DNA of 29,151 nt. Origin: Alphaproteobacteria bacterium (lineage in GTDB: Bacteria > Pseudomonadota > Alphaproteobacteria > DAOWDM01). The stretch is from the NCBI GenBank assembly GCA_030639035.1, contig DAOWDM010000045.1:1-29151 (forward strand), read 5' to 3'. Positions 15,625 to 23,227 of the stretch are shown here, piece by piece. A program made the position numbers and the translations under genes. Below the pieces are notes generated by a model. It was not told where the DNA came from. It saw nothing but the letters and a program-made list of their open reading frames with translations, and searched no databases. Numbering within the stretch: position 1 is the first letter of the stretch; every line of letters starts with the position of its first letter.

Positions 15625-15652
15625 TTGATTGCAATTATTTTATGTATATACT
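15625..15652 (+). promoter_or_regulatory. Promoter of the ATP synthase F1 operon
   Basis: TTGATT (15625-15630), a 16-base spacer and TATACT (15647-15652) form a sigma-70-like promoter. Transcription would start near 15659, before the GAGG ribosome site at 15673-15676 and the GTG start at 15687. An in-frame ATG at 15642 lies inside this promoter. Confidence 0.55.
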
Positions 15653-15686
15653 AACGAGAATAATAATTTTTCGAGGACTGGCAGTC

Positions 15687-16238
15687 GTGTCATCAGGGAA
15701 GTCAGATTTAGTAAGACGTTATTCTACAGCTTTGTTTGAGCTCGCAAAAGAGAGCAAGCAACTGGATAGTGTTGAAAAAGACATAGAATCTCTTGTTAAA
15801 CTCATCAATGAAAATGATGAGCTAAAAGAGACTCTTGAAAACCCAATTGTTGCACGAAAAGAAAAAAAAGCTGCTGTAACAGCAATTTCTAAAAAAGCAA
15901 AATTCAACTACATAACTTGTAATTTTATTTGTTTAGTTGCTGAAAAAGGGCGGATTTATGCTCTTTTGAAAATGATTGATGCATTTTTTGACCTGCTTTC
16001 TGAGCATCGTGGCGAAGTTAAAATTTACGTTGCTTCCGCTAAAAAGCTCACAGAAAAACAAAATAAAAATTTAAAAGACATTCTCGAAAAAGAAATAGGC
16101 GGTAATATAATCATAGATGCCATAGTGAATCCTGAACTGCTAGGCGGTTTAATTGTAAAAATAGGATATCGCATGGTTGATAGTTCGTTGCGTTCCAAAC
16201 TGCAACGTTTGCAGACTGTTATGAAAGGCGTTTGTTAA
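15687..16238 (+). CDS. atpH: ATP synthase F1 subunit delta
   Basis: A 183-residue subunit of the peripheral stalk joining F1 to the b subunits. The family pattern is clear: LVRRYSTALFELAKESKQLDSVEKDIESL at the N-terminus, ENPIVARKEKKAAVTAI in the middle, and the C-terminal IIIDAIVNPELLGGLIVKIGYRMVDSSLRSKLQRLQTVM. I chose the GTG at 15687 because GAGG lies 10 bases upstream and the family starts here; an upstream ATG at 15642 would sit in the promoter. It is the first gene of atpHAGDC and its stop overlaps the atpA start by one base (TAATG). The Fo genes are not adjacent, which is normal for alphaproteobacteria. Confidence 0.95.
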   Translation: MSSGKSDLVRRYSTALFELAKESKQLDSVEKDIESLVKLINENDELKETLENPIVARKEKKAAVTAISKKAKFNYITCNFICLVAEKGRIYALLKMIDAFFDLLSEHRGEVKIYVASAKKLTEKQNKNLKDILEKEIGGNIIIDAIVNPELLGGLIVKIGYRMVDSSLRSKLQRLQTVMKGVC

Positions 16239-17770
16239 TGGATCTCCAAGCAACCGAAATTTCCTCGATTCTAAAAAAACAGATAGCTGGTTTTGATACC
16301 AAAGCTGAGCTAGCTGAAATTGGGCAGGTTTTATCCGTAGGTGACGGAATTGCTCGTGTTTATGGGCTAGAAAAAGTTCAGGCTGGCGAGCTGGTCGAAT
16401 TTGAAAATGGGATTAAGGGCATGGCTCTTAACCTTGAAGAGGACAATGTCGGAGTTGTTATTTTCGGCGAAGATAGGCATATCAAAGAAGGGCATACGGT
16501 AAAACGTACAGGCGATATCGTTAGCGTTCCCGTCGGCAAAGAGCTTCTAGGCAGAGTTGTTGATGGTTTAGGAAATCCTATTGACGGCAAGGGTGATATC
16601 AAGACCAAAGAAACAAGGCTGGCAGAAGTCAAAGCCCCTGGTATTATTCCACGTAAAAGCGTGAGTGAGCCAATGCAGACAGGCTTGAAAGCTATTGACT
16701 CCTTGATTCCTATTGGACGTGGACAGCGTGAGCTGATTATTGGCGACCGTCAAACAGGAAAAACAGCTATTATTCTTGACACTATCATTAATCAGAAAAA
16801 AATTAATGATGCTGCAAAAAGCGATAAAGAAAAATTATTCTGCATATATGTTTGTATAGGTCAAAAACGTTCAACTGTTGCTCAGGTTGCTAAAGTTCTT
16901 CAAGAGCATGGTGCTATGGAATACACAATCATAGTTGCTGCTACGGCTTCAGAGCCTGCTCCGCTTCAGTTTATTGCTCCGTATTCAGGTTGTAGCATGG
17001 GTGAATATTTCCGTGATAACGGTATGCACGCTACGATTTTCTACGATGATTTATCAAAACAAGCTGTTGCGTATCGTCAGGTTTCTTTGTTGCTTCGTCG
17101 TCCTCCAGGACGTGAAGCCTATCCAGGTGATGTGTTCTATTTACACTCACGCCTACTTGAACGTGCTGCAAAAATGAACGATGAAGAAGGTGGCGGTTCT
17201 CTTACTGCTTTGCCAGTAGTTGAGACTCAGGCAAGTGATGTTGCGGCTTATATTCCAACTAATGTTATTTCGATTACAGACGGTCAGATATTCCTTGAGA
17301 CAGAGCTTTTCTACAAAGGTATCCGTCCTGCTGTGAATGTTGGGCTTTCAGTTAGTCGTGTGGGTTCGGCTGCACAAATAAAAGCTATGAAACAGGTTTC
17401 GGGTTCAATTAAGCTTAATCTAGCTCAGTATCGTGAGATGGAAGCTTTTTCTCAATTCGCTTCCGACCTAGATGAATCAACCAGAAAACTTCTTGCGAGA
17501 GGTGAACGTTTAACTGAAATTTTGAAGCAAAATCAGTTTGAACCAATGCCGATTGAAGAACAAGTTGTAACTATTTTTTCAGGTGTTAATGGCTATTTAG
17601 ATAGAATTAAAACAGCGGATATTCTTCGTTTCGAGGAAGAAATGCTAGAAAAAATGCGTAAATCCAACAAGGATATTCTAGATTCTATTCGTGATGAAAA
17701 AGCTATATCAAAGGAAACAGAAGAAAGTTTAAAAAAATTCTTTGATGATTTTATGGAATCTTTTGAGTAA
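16238..17770 (+). CDS. atpA: ATP synthase F1 subunit alpha
   Basis: A 510-residue regulatory nucleotide-binding subunit of the F1 hexamer. It has the beta-barrel domain (GQVLSVGDGIARVYGLEKVQAGELVEF), the Walker A GDRQTGKT at 169-176, and the Arg-finger region ending in the alpha/beta signature PAVNVGLSVSRVGSAAQ. The length equals that of other alphaproteobacterial alphas. I chose the ATG at 16238 because it gives the usual MDLQATEISSILKKQI start; an in-frame TTG two codons earlier is rejected. The next gene, atpG, follows by 23 bases. Confidence 0.99.
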   Translation: MDLQATEISSILKKQIAGFDTKAELAEIGQVLSVGDGIARVYGLEKVQAGELVEFENGIKGMALNLEEDNVGVVIFGEDRHIKEGHTVKRTGDIVSVPVGKELLGRVVDGLGNPIDGKGDIKTKETRLAEVKAPGIIPRKSVSEPMQTGLKAIDSLIPIGRGQRELIIGDRQTGKTAIILDTIINQKKINDAAKSDKEKLFCIYVCIGQKRSTVAQVAKVLQEHGAMEYTIIVAATASEPAPLQFIAPYSGCSMGEYFRDNGMHATIFYDDLSKQAVAYRQVSLLLRRPPGREAYPGDVFYLHSRLLERAAKMNDEEGGGSLTALPVVETQASDVAAYIPTNVISITDGQIFLETELFYKGIRPAVNVGLSVSRVGSAAQIKAMKQVSGSIKLNLAQYREMEAFSQFASDLDESTRKLLARGERLTEILKQNQFEPMPIEEQVVTIFSGVNGYLDRIKTADILRFEEEMLEKMRKSNKDILDSIRDEKAISKETEESLKKFFDDFMESFE

Positions 17771-17793
17771 AGCTACAGGAAAATAGAAAAGCC

Positions 17794-18834
17794 ATGCCTA
17801 GCCTTAAGGATCTTCGTGTAAGAATAACATCTGTCAAGTCAACGCAGAAAATTACATCTGCTATGAAAATGGTGGCAGCTTCAAAGCTGAAACGTTCTCA
17901 AGATGCTGTTGTGGCTGCAAAGCCTTATGCTAAAGACTTAGAAACTATAATTGTAAATCTGGCTAATCGTATCGAGGCTCGACGCAATGCGGAAGAAGCC
18001 GATGAAACAAGGTTAGAAGCTGCAGTTTCTAATCTAACCGACAATGTTAAAAATCTAGCAAACAATGTTAAAAAACGGTATTATGTCAAAGAGCTTAATA
18101 CGGCTAAATCTCAAGAACTACCGTCTTTATTCGATGGCACAGGTAAAGAAAACGCTCATTTGCTGATAGTTTTAACTTCTGACAGAGGTCTTTGCGGAGG
18201 CTTTAACTCATCTGTAGCTCGTGCAGTAAGAAACAATATCAGGCAATTGGAAAAAGAAGAAAAAACCGTTAAAATCCTATGTATTGGCAGAAAAGGTCGT
18301 GATGCATTAAAAAGAGAGTTTGGAAAATACATCATTAACACATTAGAAGGCGTTGCCCGAAAAGGGGCTTCTTTTGTCGAATCAGATGAAATCACTCTTA
18401 AAATTATAGAAATGTTTGAAAACAGCGAATTCGACGTTTGCTCTCTTGTTTACAACAAATTTATTTCTGCAATGAAACAAGAGGTAACTTTTGAACAAGT
18501 TATTCCTTTCAAACTATCTATGCATGAAGAAATCAGCGATGAAGAAATCAAGCACAAACTGCATGTTTTCGGACCAGGTGCAGTATATGAATACGAGCCT
18601 TCCGAGCAGGAAATACTAGAGAAAATTCTACCACGGAATCTTGCTGTAAAAATCTTTAATTCTATTTTAGAATCACAAGCCTCGGAACATGGGTCAAGAA
18701 TGACATCAATGGATAGTGCCACAAGAAACGCTAGCGAAATGATTGATAAACTATCAATTAAATATAACCGTACAAGACAAGCGTTTATTACTAAAGAACT
18801 GATTGAAATCATTTCAGGTGCGGAAGCAGTATAA
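17794..18834 (+). CDS. atpG: ATP synthase F1 subunit gamma with an N-terminal-side insertion
   Basis: A 346-residue central rotor shaft; E. coli gamma has 287. The ends are canonical: PSLKDLRVRITSVKSTQKIT then SAMKMVAASKLKRSQ at the start, LLIVLTSDRGLCGGFNSS in the Rossmann part, and SEMIDKLSIKYNRTRQAFIT then KELIEIISGAEAV at the end. The distance from the start to the Asp of S-D-R-G-L-C-G-G is 130 residues against 84 in E. coli, so about 46 extra residues lie at roughly 58-115. The extra part is charged and helical (RIEARRNAEEADETRLEAAV and on to NVKKRYYVKELN). It contains a 7-residue internal near-repeat (DNVKNL/NNVKKR) matched in the DNA by ACAATGTTAAAAA at 18041-18053 and 18062-18074. The insert is in frame. 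About 13 further extra residues are spread elsewhere. Confidence 0.97.
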   Translation: MPSLKDLRVRITSVKSTQKITSAMKMVAASKLKRSQDAVVAAKPYAKDLETIIVNLANRIEARRNAEEADETRLEAAVSNLTDNVKNLANNVKKRYYVKELNTAKSQELPSLFDGTGKENAHLLIVLTSDRGLCGGFNSSVARAVRNNIRQLEKEEKTVKILCIGRKGRDALKREFGKYIINTLEGVARKGASFVESDEITLKIIEMFENSEFDVCSLVYNKFISAMKQEVTFEQVIPFKLSMHEEISDEEIKHKLHVFGPGAVYEYEPSEQEILEKILPRNLAVKIFNSILESQASEHGSRMTSMDSATRNASEMIDKLSIKYNRTRQAFITKELIEIISGAEAV

Positions 18835-18859
18835 TTTTTAAGTTCAGGAACTTGATTAA

Positions 18860-20287
18860 ATGACAAAAAATAATAACGGTGTAGTTACTCAGATTACAGG
18901 TGCAGTTGTAGACGTGAAGTTTGAAGAAGAACTGCCTGAAATTCTTACCGCTCTTGAATTAGATAACAATGGAAACCGTTTGATTCTTGAAGTTGCACAG
19001 CATCTTGGAGAATCTACCGTTCGCTGTATTGCAATGGATACGACAGATGGTCTTGTCAGAGGGCAGGAAGTCAAATCTACTGGTCAAGGTATTTGCGTAC
19101 CTGTAGGAAAAGAAACTCTTGGAAGAATTATTAACGTTATCGGCGAGCCTATTGATGAAAAAGGTCCTGTTAATGCGAAAAAAACAAGTCCAATCCATAG
19201 GGCAGCACCTGAATATGTAGAGCAGTCTACAGAAACCGAAGTTTTGACTACTGGAATTAAGGTTATTGACCTTCTTGAGCCATATTCAAAAGGCGGTAAA
19301 ATTGGTCTATTCGGCGGTGCTGGTGTTGGAAAAACAGTTATCATTATGGAGCTGATTAACAACGTTGCTAAAGGACACGGCGGTTATTCCGTTTTTGCAG
19401 GTGTTGGGGAAAGAACTCGTGAAGGCAACGACCTTTACCATGAAATGATAGATTCAGGAGTTATTGACCTTGAGGGCAAAGATTCAAAATGTGCTCTTGT
19501 TTACGGACAAATGAATGAGCCTCCTGGAGCTAGAGCCAGAGTTGCTTTAAGTGGCTTGACATTAGCTGAATATTTCCGTGATGAAGAAGGTCAGGACGTG
19601 CTGTTCTTTATTGACAACATTTTCCGTTTCACTCAAGCAGGTTCTGAAGTTTCTGCTCTTTTAGGACGGATTCCTTCTGCAGTTGGTTACCAGCCTACTC
19701 TTGGAACTGATATGGGTAATATGCAGGAGCGTATTACTACAACGACAAAAGGTTCTATTACTTCAGTGCAGGCTGTTTATGTTCCTGCTGATGACCTTAC
19801 TGACCCTGCACCTGCCGCTACATTTGCTCATCTTGATGCGACAACAGTGCTTAGCCGTCAAATTGCAGAACTCGGCATCTATCCAGCGGTTGACCCACTA
19901 GATTCAACCAGCCGTATTCTTGCTCCAAATATTGTAGGCGATGAGCATTATAATACTGCTCGTGAAGTACAGCGTATTTTGCAGACATATAAATCTTTAC
20001 AGGATATTATTGCTATTCTTGGCATGGACGAGCTGTCAGAAGAAGACAAGCTAACTGTTGCAAGAGCTAGAAAAATACAGAAATTCCTTTCTCAGCCATT
20101 CCATGTTGCTGAAGTGTTTACTGGTCTTAAAGGTAAATTCGTTGACCTTGCAGATACAATAAAAGGCTTTAAGGGAATTATTAACGGTGAATATGACCAT
20201 TTGCCAGAGCAGGCTTTTTATATGGTAGGAACAATTGAAGAAGCTATTGAAAAAGCGACAAAATTAACTGCTGAAGAAGAAGCTTAA
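18860..20287 (+). CDS. atpD: ATP synthase F1 subunit beta
   Basis: A 475-residue catalytic subunit. Walker A is GGAGVGKT at 152-159. The catalytic Glu lies in GVGERTREGNDLYHEM and the Walker B in DVLFFIDNIFRFTQAGSEVSALLGR. The DELSEED-type lever is present as DELSEEDK in the C-terminal domain, and the alpha/beta signature appears as PAVDPLDSTSRIL. Length and motifs are standard. It follows atpG by 25 bases and precedes atpC by 4 bases. Confidence 0.99.
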   Translation: MTKNNNGVVTQITGAVVDVKFEEELPEILTALELDNNGNRLILEVAQHLGESTVRCIAMDTTDGLVRGQEVKSTGQGICVPVGKETLGRIINVIGEPIDEKGPVNAKKTSPIHRAAPEYVEQSTETEVLTTGIKVIDLLEPYSKGGKIGLFGGAGVGKTVIIMELINNVAKGHGGYSVFAGVGERTREGNDLYHEMIDSGVIDLEGKDSKCALVYGQMNEPPGARARVALSGLTLAEYFRDEEGQDVLFFIDNIFRFTQAGSEVSALLGRIPSAVGYQPTLGTDMGNMQERITTTTKGSITSVQAVYVPADDLTDPAPAATFAHLDATTVLSRQIAELGIYPAVDPLDSTSRILAPNIVGDEHYNTAREVQRILQTYKSLQDIIAILGMDELSEEDKLTVARARKIQKFLSQPFHVAEVFTGLKGKFVDLADTIKGFKGIINGEYDHLPEQAFYMVGTIEEAIEKATKLTAEEEA

Positions 20288-20291
20288 ATCA

Positions 20292-20720
20292 ATGGGAAAA
20301 ATTGTTAAAGTCGAGCTTGTTACTCCTGAAAAAATCTTTCTTCGTGAAGAAGTTGGAATGGTTATTATTCCAGGATACAAAGGAGACTTTGCTGTTCTTC
20401 CAAGGCGAGCACCTATTCTTGTTACCTTACGTTCTGGAGTAGTTACCTTTTTTAACAAAGATAAAAAAGTGATGCACCGTATTTTTGTTGCTGGCGGAAT
20501 TGCAGATATTCATAATGATGAATGTAAAATTCTTGCTGAAAATGCAATGAAAGTACAAGATATTGACTGTGAAGAAATTGCTTTAAAACTTGAGCAAGCA
20601 AAAAAAGACATAAAAGAAACAGAAATTCACGCTGTTCGTATAAAAATTGAAGACAACATCAAATACTATGACAGCATCATTAAATTTATAGAACAGGAAG
20701 AACGAATTAAGGCAGACTAG
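20292..20720 (+). CDS. atpC: ATP synthase F1 subunit epsilon
   Basis: A 142-residue subunit that sits at the base of the gamma shaft and can inhibit ATP hydrolysis. The N-terminal beta-sandwich is clear (KVELVTPEKIFLREEVGMVI, PGYKGDFAVLPRRAPILVTL then RSGVVTFF, and RIFVAGGIADIHNDECKILAENA). The C-terminal part forms charged helices (EIALKLEQAKKDIKETEIHA onward). The usual G-x-x-G-x-[ML]-P-x-H loop reads PGYKGDFAVLPRRAP, with Arg-Arg where many bacteria have a Gly-His or Asn-His. It is the last gene of the operon and is followed by a long palindromic element. Confidence 0.94.
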   Translation: MGKIVKVELVTPEKIFLREEVGMVIIPGYKGDFAVLPRRAPILVTLRSGVVTFFNKDKKVMHRIFVAGGIADIHNDECKILAENAMKVQDIDCEEIALKLEQAKKDIKETEIHAVRIKIEDNIKYYDSIIKFIEQEERIKAD

Positions 20721-20774
20721 CGGTTACCTGTCATTTTTGTAGATGTTAAATAATTCGGTGACAGAAAAATCGCT

Positions 20775-20852
20775 GTCATCCTGAATTTAGTTCAGGATCT
20801 CCTTTTTTAGCTGTAAAAAAGAAAGTAGATACTGAAACAAGTTCAGGATGAC
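20775..20852. repeat. Long palindromic element after the ATP synthase operon
   Basis: Two 26-nt arms (20775-20800 and 20827-20852) are reverse complements at 22 of 26 positions, reading GTCATCCTGAA...TTCAGGATCT and back. Each arm contains its own small TTCAG/CTGAA palindrome. The 26-nt middle is itself a perfect inverted repeat, CTTTTTTA-GCTG-TAAAAAAG (20802-20821). The pattern matches the 'ATCCTGAAC-TTGTTTCAGGAT' dispersed palindromes of alphaproteobacteria. Being 54 bases past the atpC stop, it may stabilise or terminate the operon transcript. Confidence 0.75.
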
Positions 20853-20893
20853 GATTAGGGTATTTTGTTTATTTGAATCAAAAGGAGATAAAT

Positions 20894-22135
20894 ATGGCTA
20901 AAGTTTCTTTATTCCGTCCGTTTACAGGGCTTCGTCCTACACCAGAAAAAGCATTGGAAGTCGCCGCACCTCCGTATGATGTTCTGAACTCTAAAGAGGC
21001 TCGTGAACTTGCAAAAGGAAAAGAATGGTCTTTTCTTCATATTTCAAAAGCTGAAATTGACCTTCCTGAAGGAACTGATGTTTACTCTTCTGAAGTATAT
21101 GCAAAAGCTTCTGAAAATCTAACAAAAATGATAAACAATGGCATTCTGAAAAAAGAAGAAAAACCTTGTTACTATGTGTATCGTGTAACTATGGGAAGCC
21201 ATACTCAGACTGGACTTGTCGTTGGTGCTTCTGTTGAAGATTACAATTCCAACCGTATTCGCAAACATGAATTTACACGTGTTGCCAAAGAAGACGACCG
21301 TGTTAATCAGATTGACACATGCAATGCTCAGACAGGTCCTGTATTGCTTGTATATAAGCAGATATCTGAAGTTGACGCTATTATTAAAGAAGCTGTAAAA
21401 GGAAAACCTGAATACACAATTCCTGCCACAAATGACATTACTCATACTTTGTGGGTTATATCAAAAGACGAGTGGATAAACACTATTTCTGAATCTTTTG
21501 ACAAGCAGGAAGCTGTTTATATTGCAGACGGACATCATCGTTCTGCTGCTGCATCTCGTATTGCAGCTGCTCGTAAAGCTGCTAGCAGTAATTATACTGG
21601 AAATGAGGCTTATAATTCTTTTCTGGCTGTAGCTTTCCCTGTCAATGAAATGAAAATTCTCGACTACAACCGAGTTGTAAAAGACCTTAACGGTTTGTCG
21701 ATAGCTGAATTCATGGCAAAAATCGAAGAAGATTTTACTATTGAACAGGAATCAACTCAGGTTCACCCTACAAAGCAAGTTGAATATGGTATGTATCTTG
21801 ATGATAAGTGGTACAGACTGACAGCTAAAAAAGCTATTTCAAGCGACCCTGTAGAAAGGCTTGATGTAAGCGTTCTTTCTGACCGCCTGCTTGACCGTGT
21901 TCTTGGAATTAAAGACTTGAGAAAAGACAACCGTATTGACTTTATTGGCGGTATGCGTGGACTTGGCGAGCTTGAAAAACGAGTAAACAGCGGTGAGATG
22001 GCTGTAGCTTTTGCTATGCGCCCTACCTTGATGGAAGACTTGATTGCCGTTGCTGACGCTGAAAAAGTCATGCCTCCAAAATCAACATGGTTCGAGCCAA
22101 AACTAGCCGACGGTGTCTGCTCTTACCCGCTGTAG
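20894..22135 (+). CDS. DUF1015 family protein
   Basis: A 413-residue protein matching DUF1015 along its full length: FRPFTGLRPTPEKALEVAAPPYDVLNSKEA at the start, GILKKEEKPCYYVYRVTMGSHTQTGLVVG, the conserved YIADGHHRSAAASRIA, and a C-terminus with ERLDVSVLSDRLLDRVLGI, DFIGGMRGLGELE and MPPKSTWFEPKLADGVCSYPL. The conserved His and Arg of GHHR suggest an enzyme or nucleotide/phosphate-binding protein, but the function is not established. In several bacteria the family is encoded beside serine-biosynthesis genes; none is seen here. The ATG at 20894 is preceded by AAAGGAGA (20881-20888), which decides against an in-frame TTG at 20873. A bidirectional terminator follows. Confidence 0.9.
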   Translation: MAKVSLFRPFTGLRPTPEKALEVAAPPYDVLNSKEARELAKGKEWSFLHISKAEIDLPEGTDVYSSEVYAKASENLTKMINNGILKKEEKPCYYVYRVTMGSHTQTGLVVGASVEDYNSNRIRKHEFTRVAKEDDRVNQIDTCNAQTGPVLLVYKQISEVDAIIKEAVKGKPEYTIPATNDITHTLWVISKDEWINTISESFDKQEAVYIADGHHRSAAASRIAAARKAASSNYTGNEAYNSFLAVAFPVNEMKILDYNRVVKDLNGLSIAEFMAKIEEDFTIEQESTQVHPTKQVEYGMYLDDKWYRLTAKKAISSDPVERLDVSVLSDRLLDRVLGIKDLRKDNRIDFIGGMRGLGELEKRVNSGEMAVAFAMRPTLMEDLIAVADAEKVMPPKSTWFEPKLADGVCSYPL

Positions 22136-22197
22136 ATAAAGAATTTGTCATTTTCAAAGGTGTAACATTTTGATTTTATTATGACAATAATACTATA

Positions 22198-22246
22198 AAA
22201 ACCCTGCTTTCAGACTTTAATTGATAGTCCGAAAACAGGGTTTTTT
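22198..22246. terminator. Bidirectional Rho-independent terminator
   Basis: Arms of 19 nt at 22198-22216 (AAAACCCTGCTTTCAGACT) and 22226-22244 pair at 17 of 19 positions around a 9-nt loop, followed by a T-run (22241-22246) and preceded by an A-run. On the minus strand the two mismatches become G-U pairs. It ends DUF1015 transcription before cysD. Confidence 0.9.
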
Positions 22247-22303
22247 ATGAGTTGTTTTAATAAAAATATGGCTAGAAAAAACTGTATATAGATAATAAGC
22301 AAT

Positions 22304-23227
22304 ATGCACAAAAAAGCTAAAGATCCTCAGCATCTTACTCATCTTCAAATGCTTGAAGCTGAAAGTATTTATATTATGCGTGAAGTGGTTGCAGAATTTG
22401 AAAATCCTGTAATGCTTTATTCAATAGGTAAAGACTCTGCTGTAATGCTGCATTTAGCAAAAAAAGCGTTTTTTCCAGCAAAAATTCCATTTCCTCTTAT
22501 GCATGTTGATACAACATGGAAATTCAAAGAAATGATAGAATTCCGAAGTCGTATGGAAAAAGAATATGACTTTGATTTAATTGTTCATACAAATGAAGAA
22601 GGTGCATCTAAAGGAATTAATCCTTTTACTCATGGCTCTGCTTTGTACACAGATATAATGAAAACAGAAGCCTTAAAGCAAGCCCTAGACAAGCATAATT
22701 TCGATGCTGCTTTTGGCGGAGCTAGAAGAGATGAAGAAAAATCTCGGGCAAAGGAAAGAGTCTTTTCTTTTCGCACAGAAAATCACAGATGGGACCCTAA
22801 AAAACAACGTCCAGAATTATGGAATATATACAACTCCAAAGTAAACTCTGGAGAAAGTATTCGAGTTTTCCCTCTTTCAAACTGGACTGAACTGGATATC
22901 TGGCAGTATATACATTTAGAAAAAATCCCTATAGTCCCGCTTTATTTTGCAAAAAAACGCCCTGTTGTTGAAAGAGACAATACGCTGATTCTTGTTGATG
23001 ACGACCGCCTGCCTTTAAAACAGGGTGAAAAGCCTATGATGAAGCAGGTTCGTTTTCGTACTCTTGGCTGCTATCCGTTGACTGGTGCGGTTGAATCTAA
23101 TGCAGCAACATTGCCTGATATTATCCAAGAAATGCTTTTAACACGCACCTCCGAGCGTGAAGGGCGAGTGATAGACCATGACCAAGCAGGTTCTATGGAA
23201 AAGAAAAAGCAGGAGGGCTATTTTTAA
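22304..23227 (+). CDS. cysD: Sulfate adenylyltransferase subunit 2
   Basis: A 307-residue ATP sulfurylase catalytic subunit, which forms APS from sulfate and ATP together with the GTPase subunit CysN. The PP-loop is YSIGKDSAVMLHL (Ser40 to Ser45). Further family blocks are FPLMHVDTTWKFKEMIEFR, AAFGGARRDEEKSRAKERVFSFR, FPLSNWTELDIWQYI and the C-terminal RFRTLGCYPLTGAVESNAAT with QEGYF at the end. It is full length against 302 residues in E. coli. The stop overlaps the cysN-cysC start by one base (TAATG), so the two subunits are coupled. The ribosome site before the ATG is weak. Confidence 0.98.
   Translation: MHKKAKDPQHLTHLQMLEAESIYIMREVVAEFENPVMLYSIGKDSAVMLHLAKKAFFPAKIPFPLMHVDTTWKFKEMIEFRSRMEKEYDFDLIVHTNEEGASKGINPFTHGSALYTDIMKTEALKQALDKHNFDAAFGGARRDEEKSRAKERVFSFRTENHRWDPKKQRPELWNIYNSKVNSGESIRVFPLSNWTELDIWQYIHLEKIPIVPLYFAKKRPVVERDNTLILVDDDRLPLKQGEKPMMKQVRFRTLGCYPLTGAVESNAATLPDIIQEMLLTRTSEREGRVIDHDQAGSMEKKKQEGYF

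Noticed and set aside
15642..15686. An upstream ATG for atpH
   Set aside because: It overlaps a good promoter -10 box and adds residues not found in the family; GTG at 15687 has a GAGG ribosome site.
18450..18866. A 138-codon minus-strand open frame across the atpG-atpD junction
   Set aside because: It lies antisense to two highly conserved ATP synthase genes, has no ribosome site or family resemblance, and is explained by codon bias in the opposite strand.
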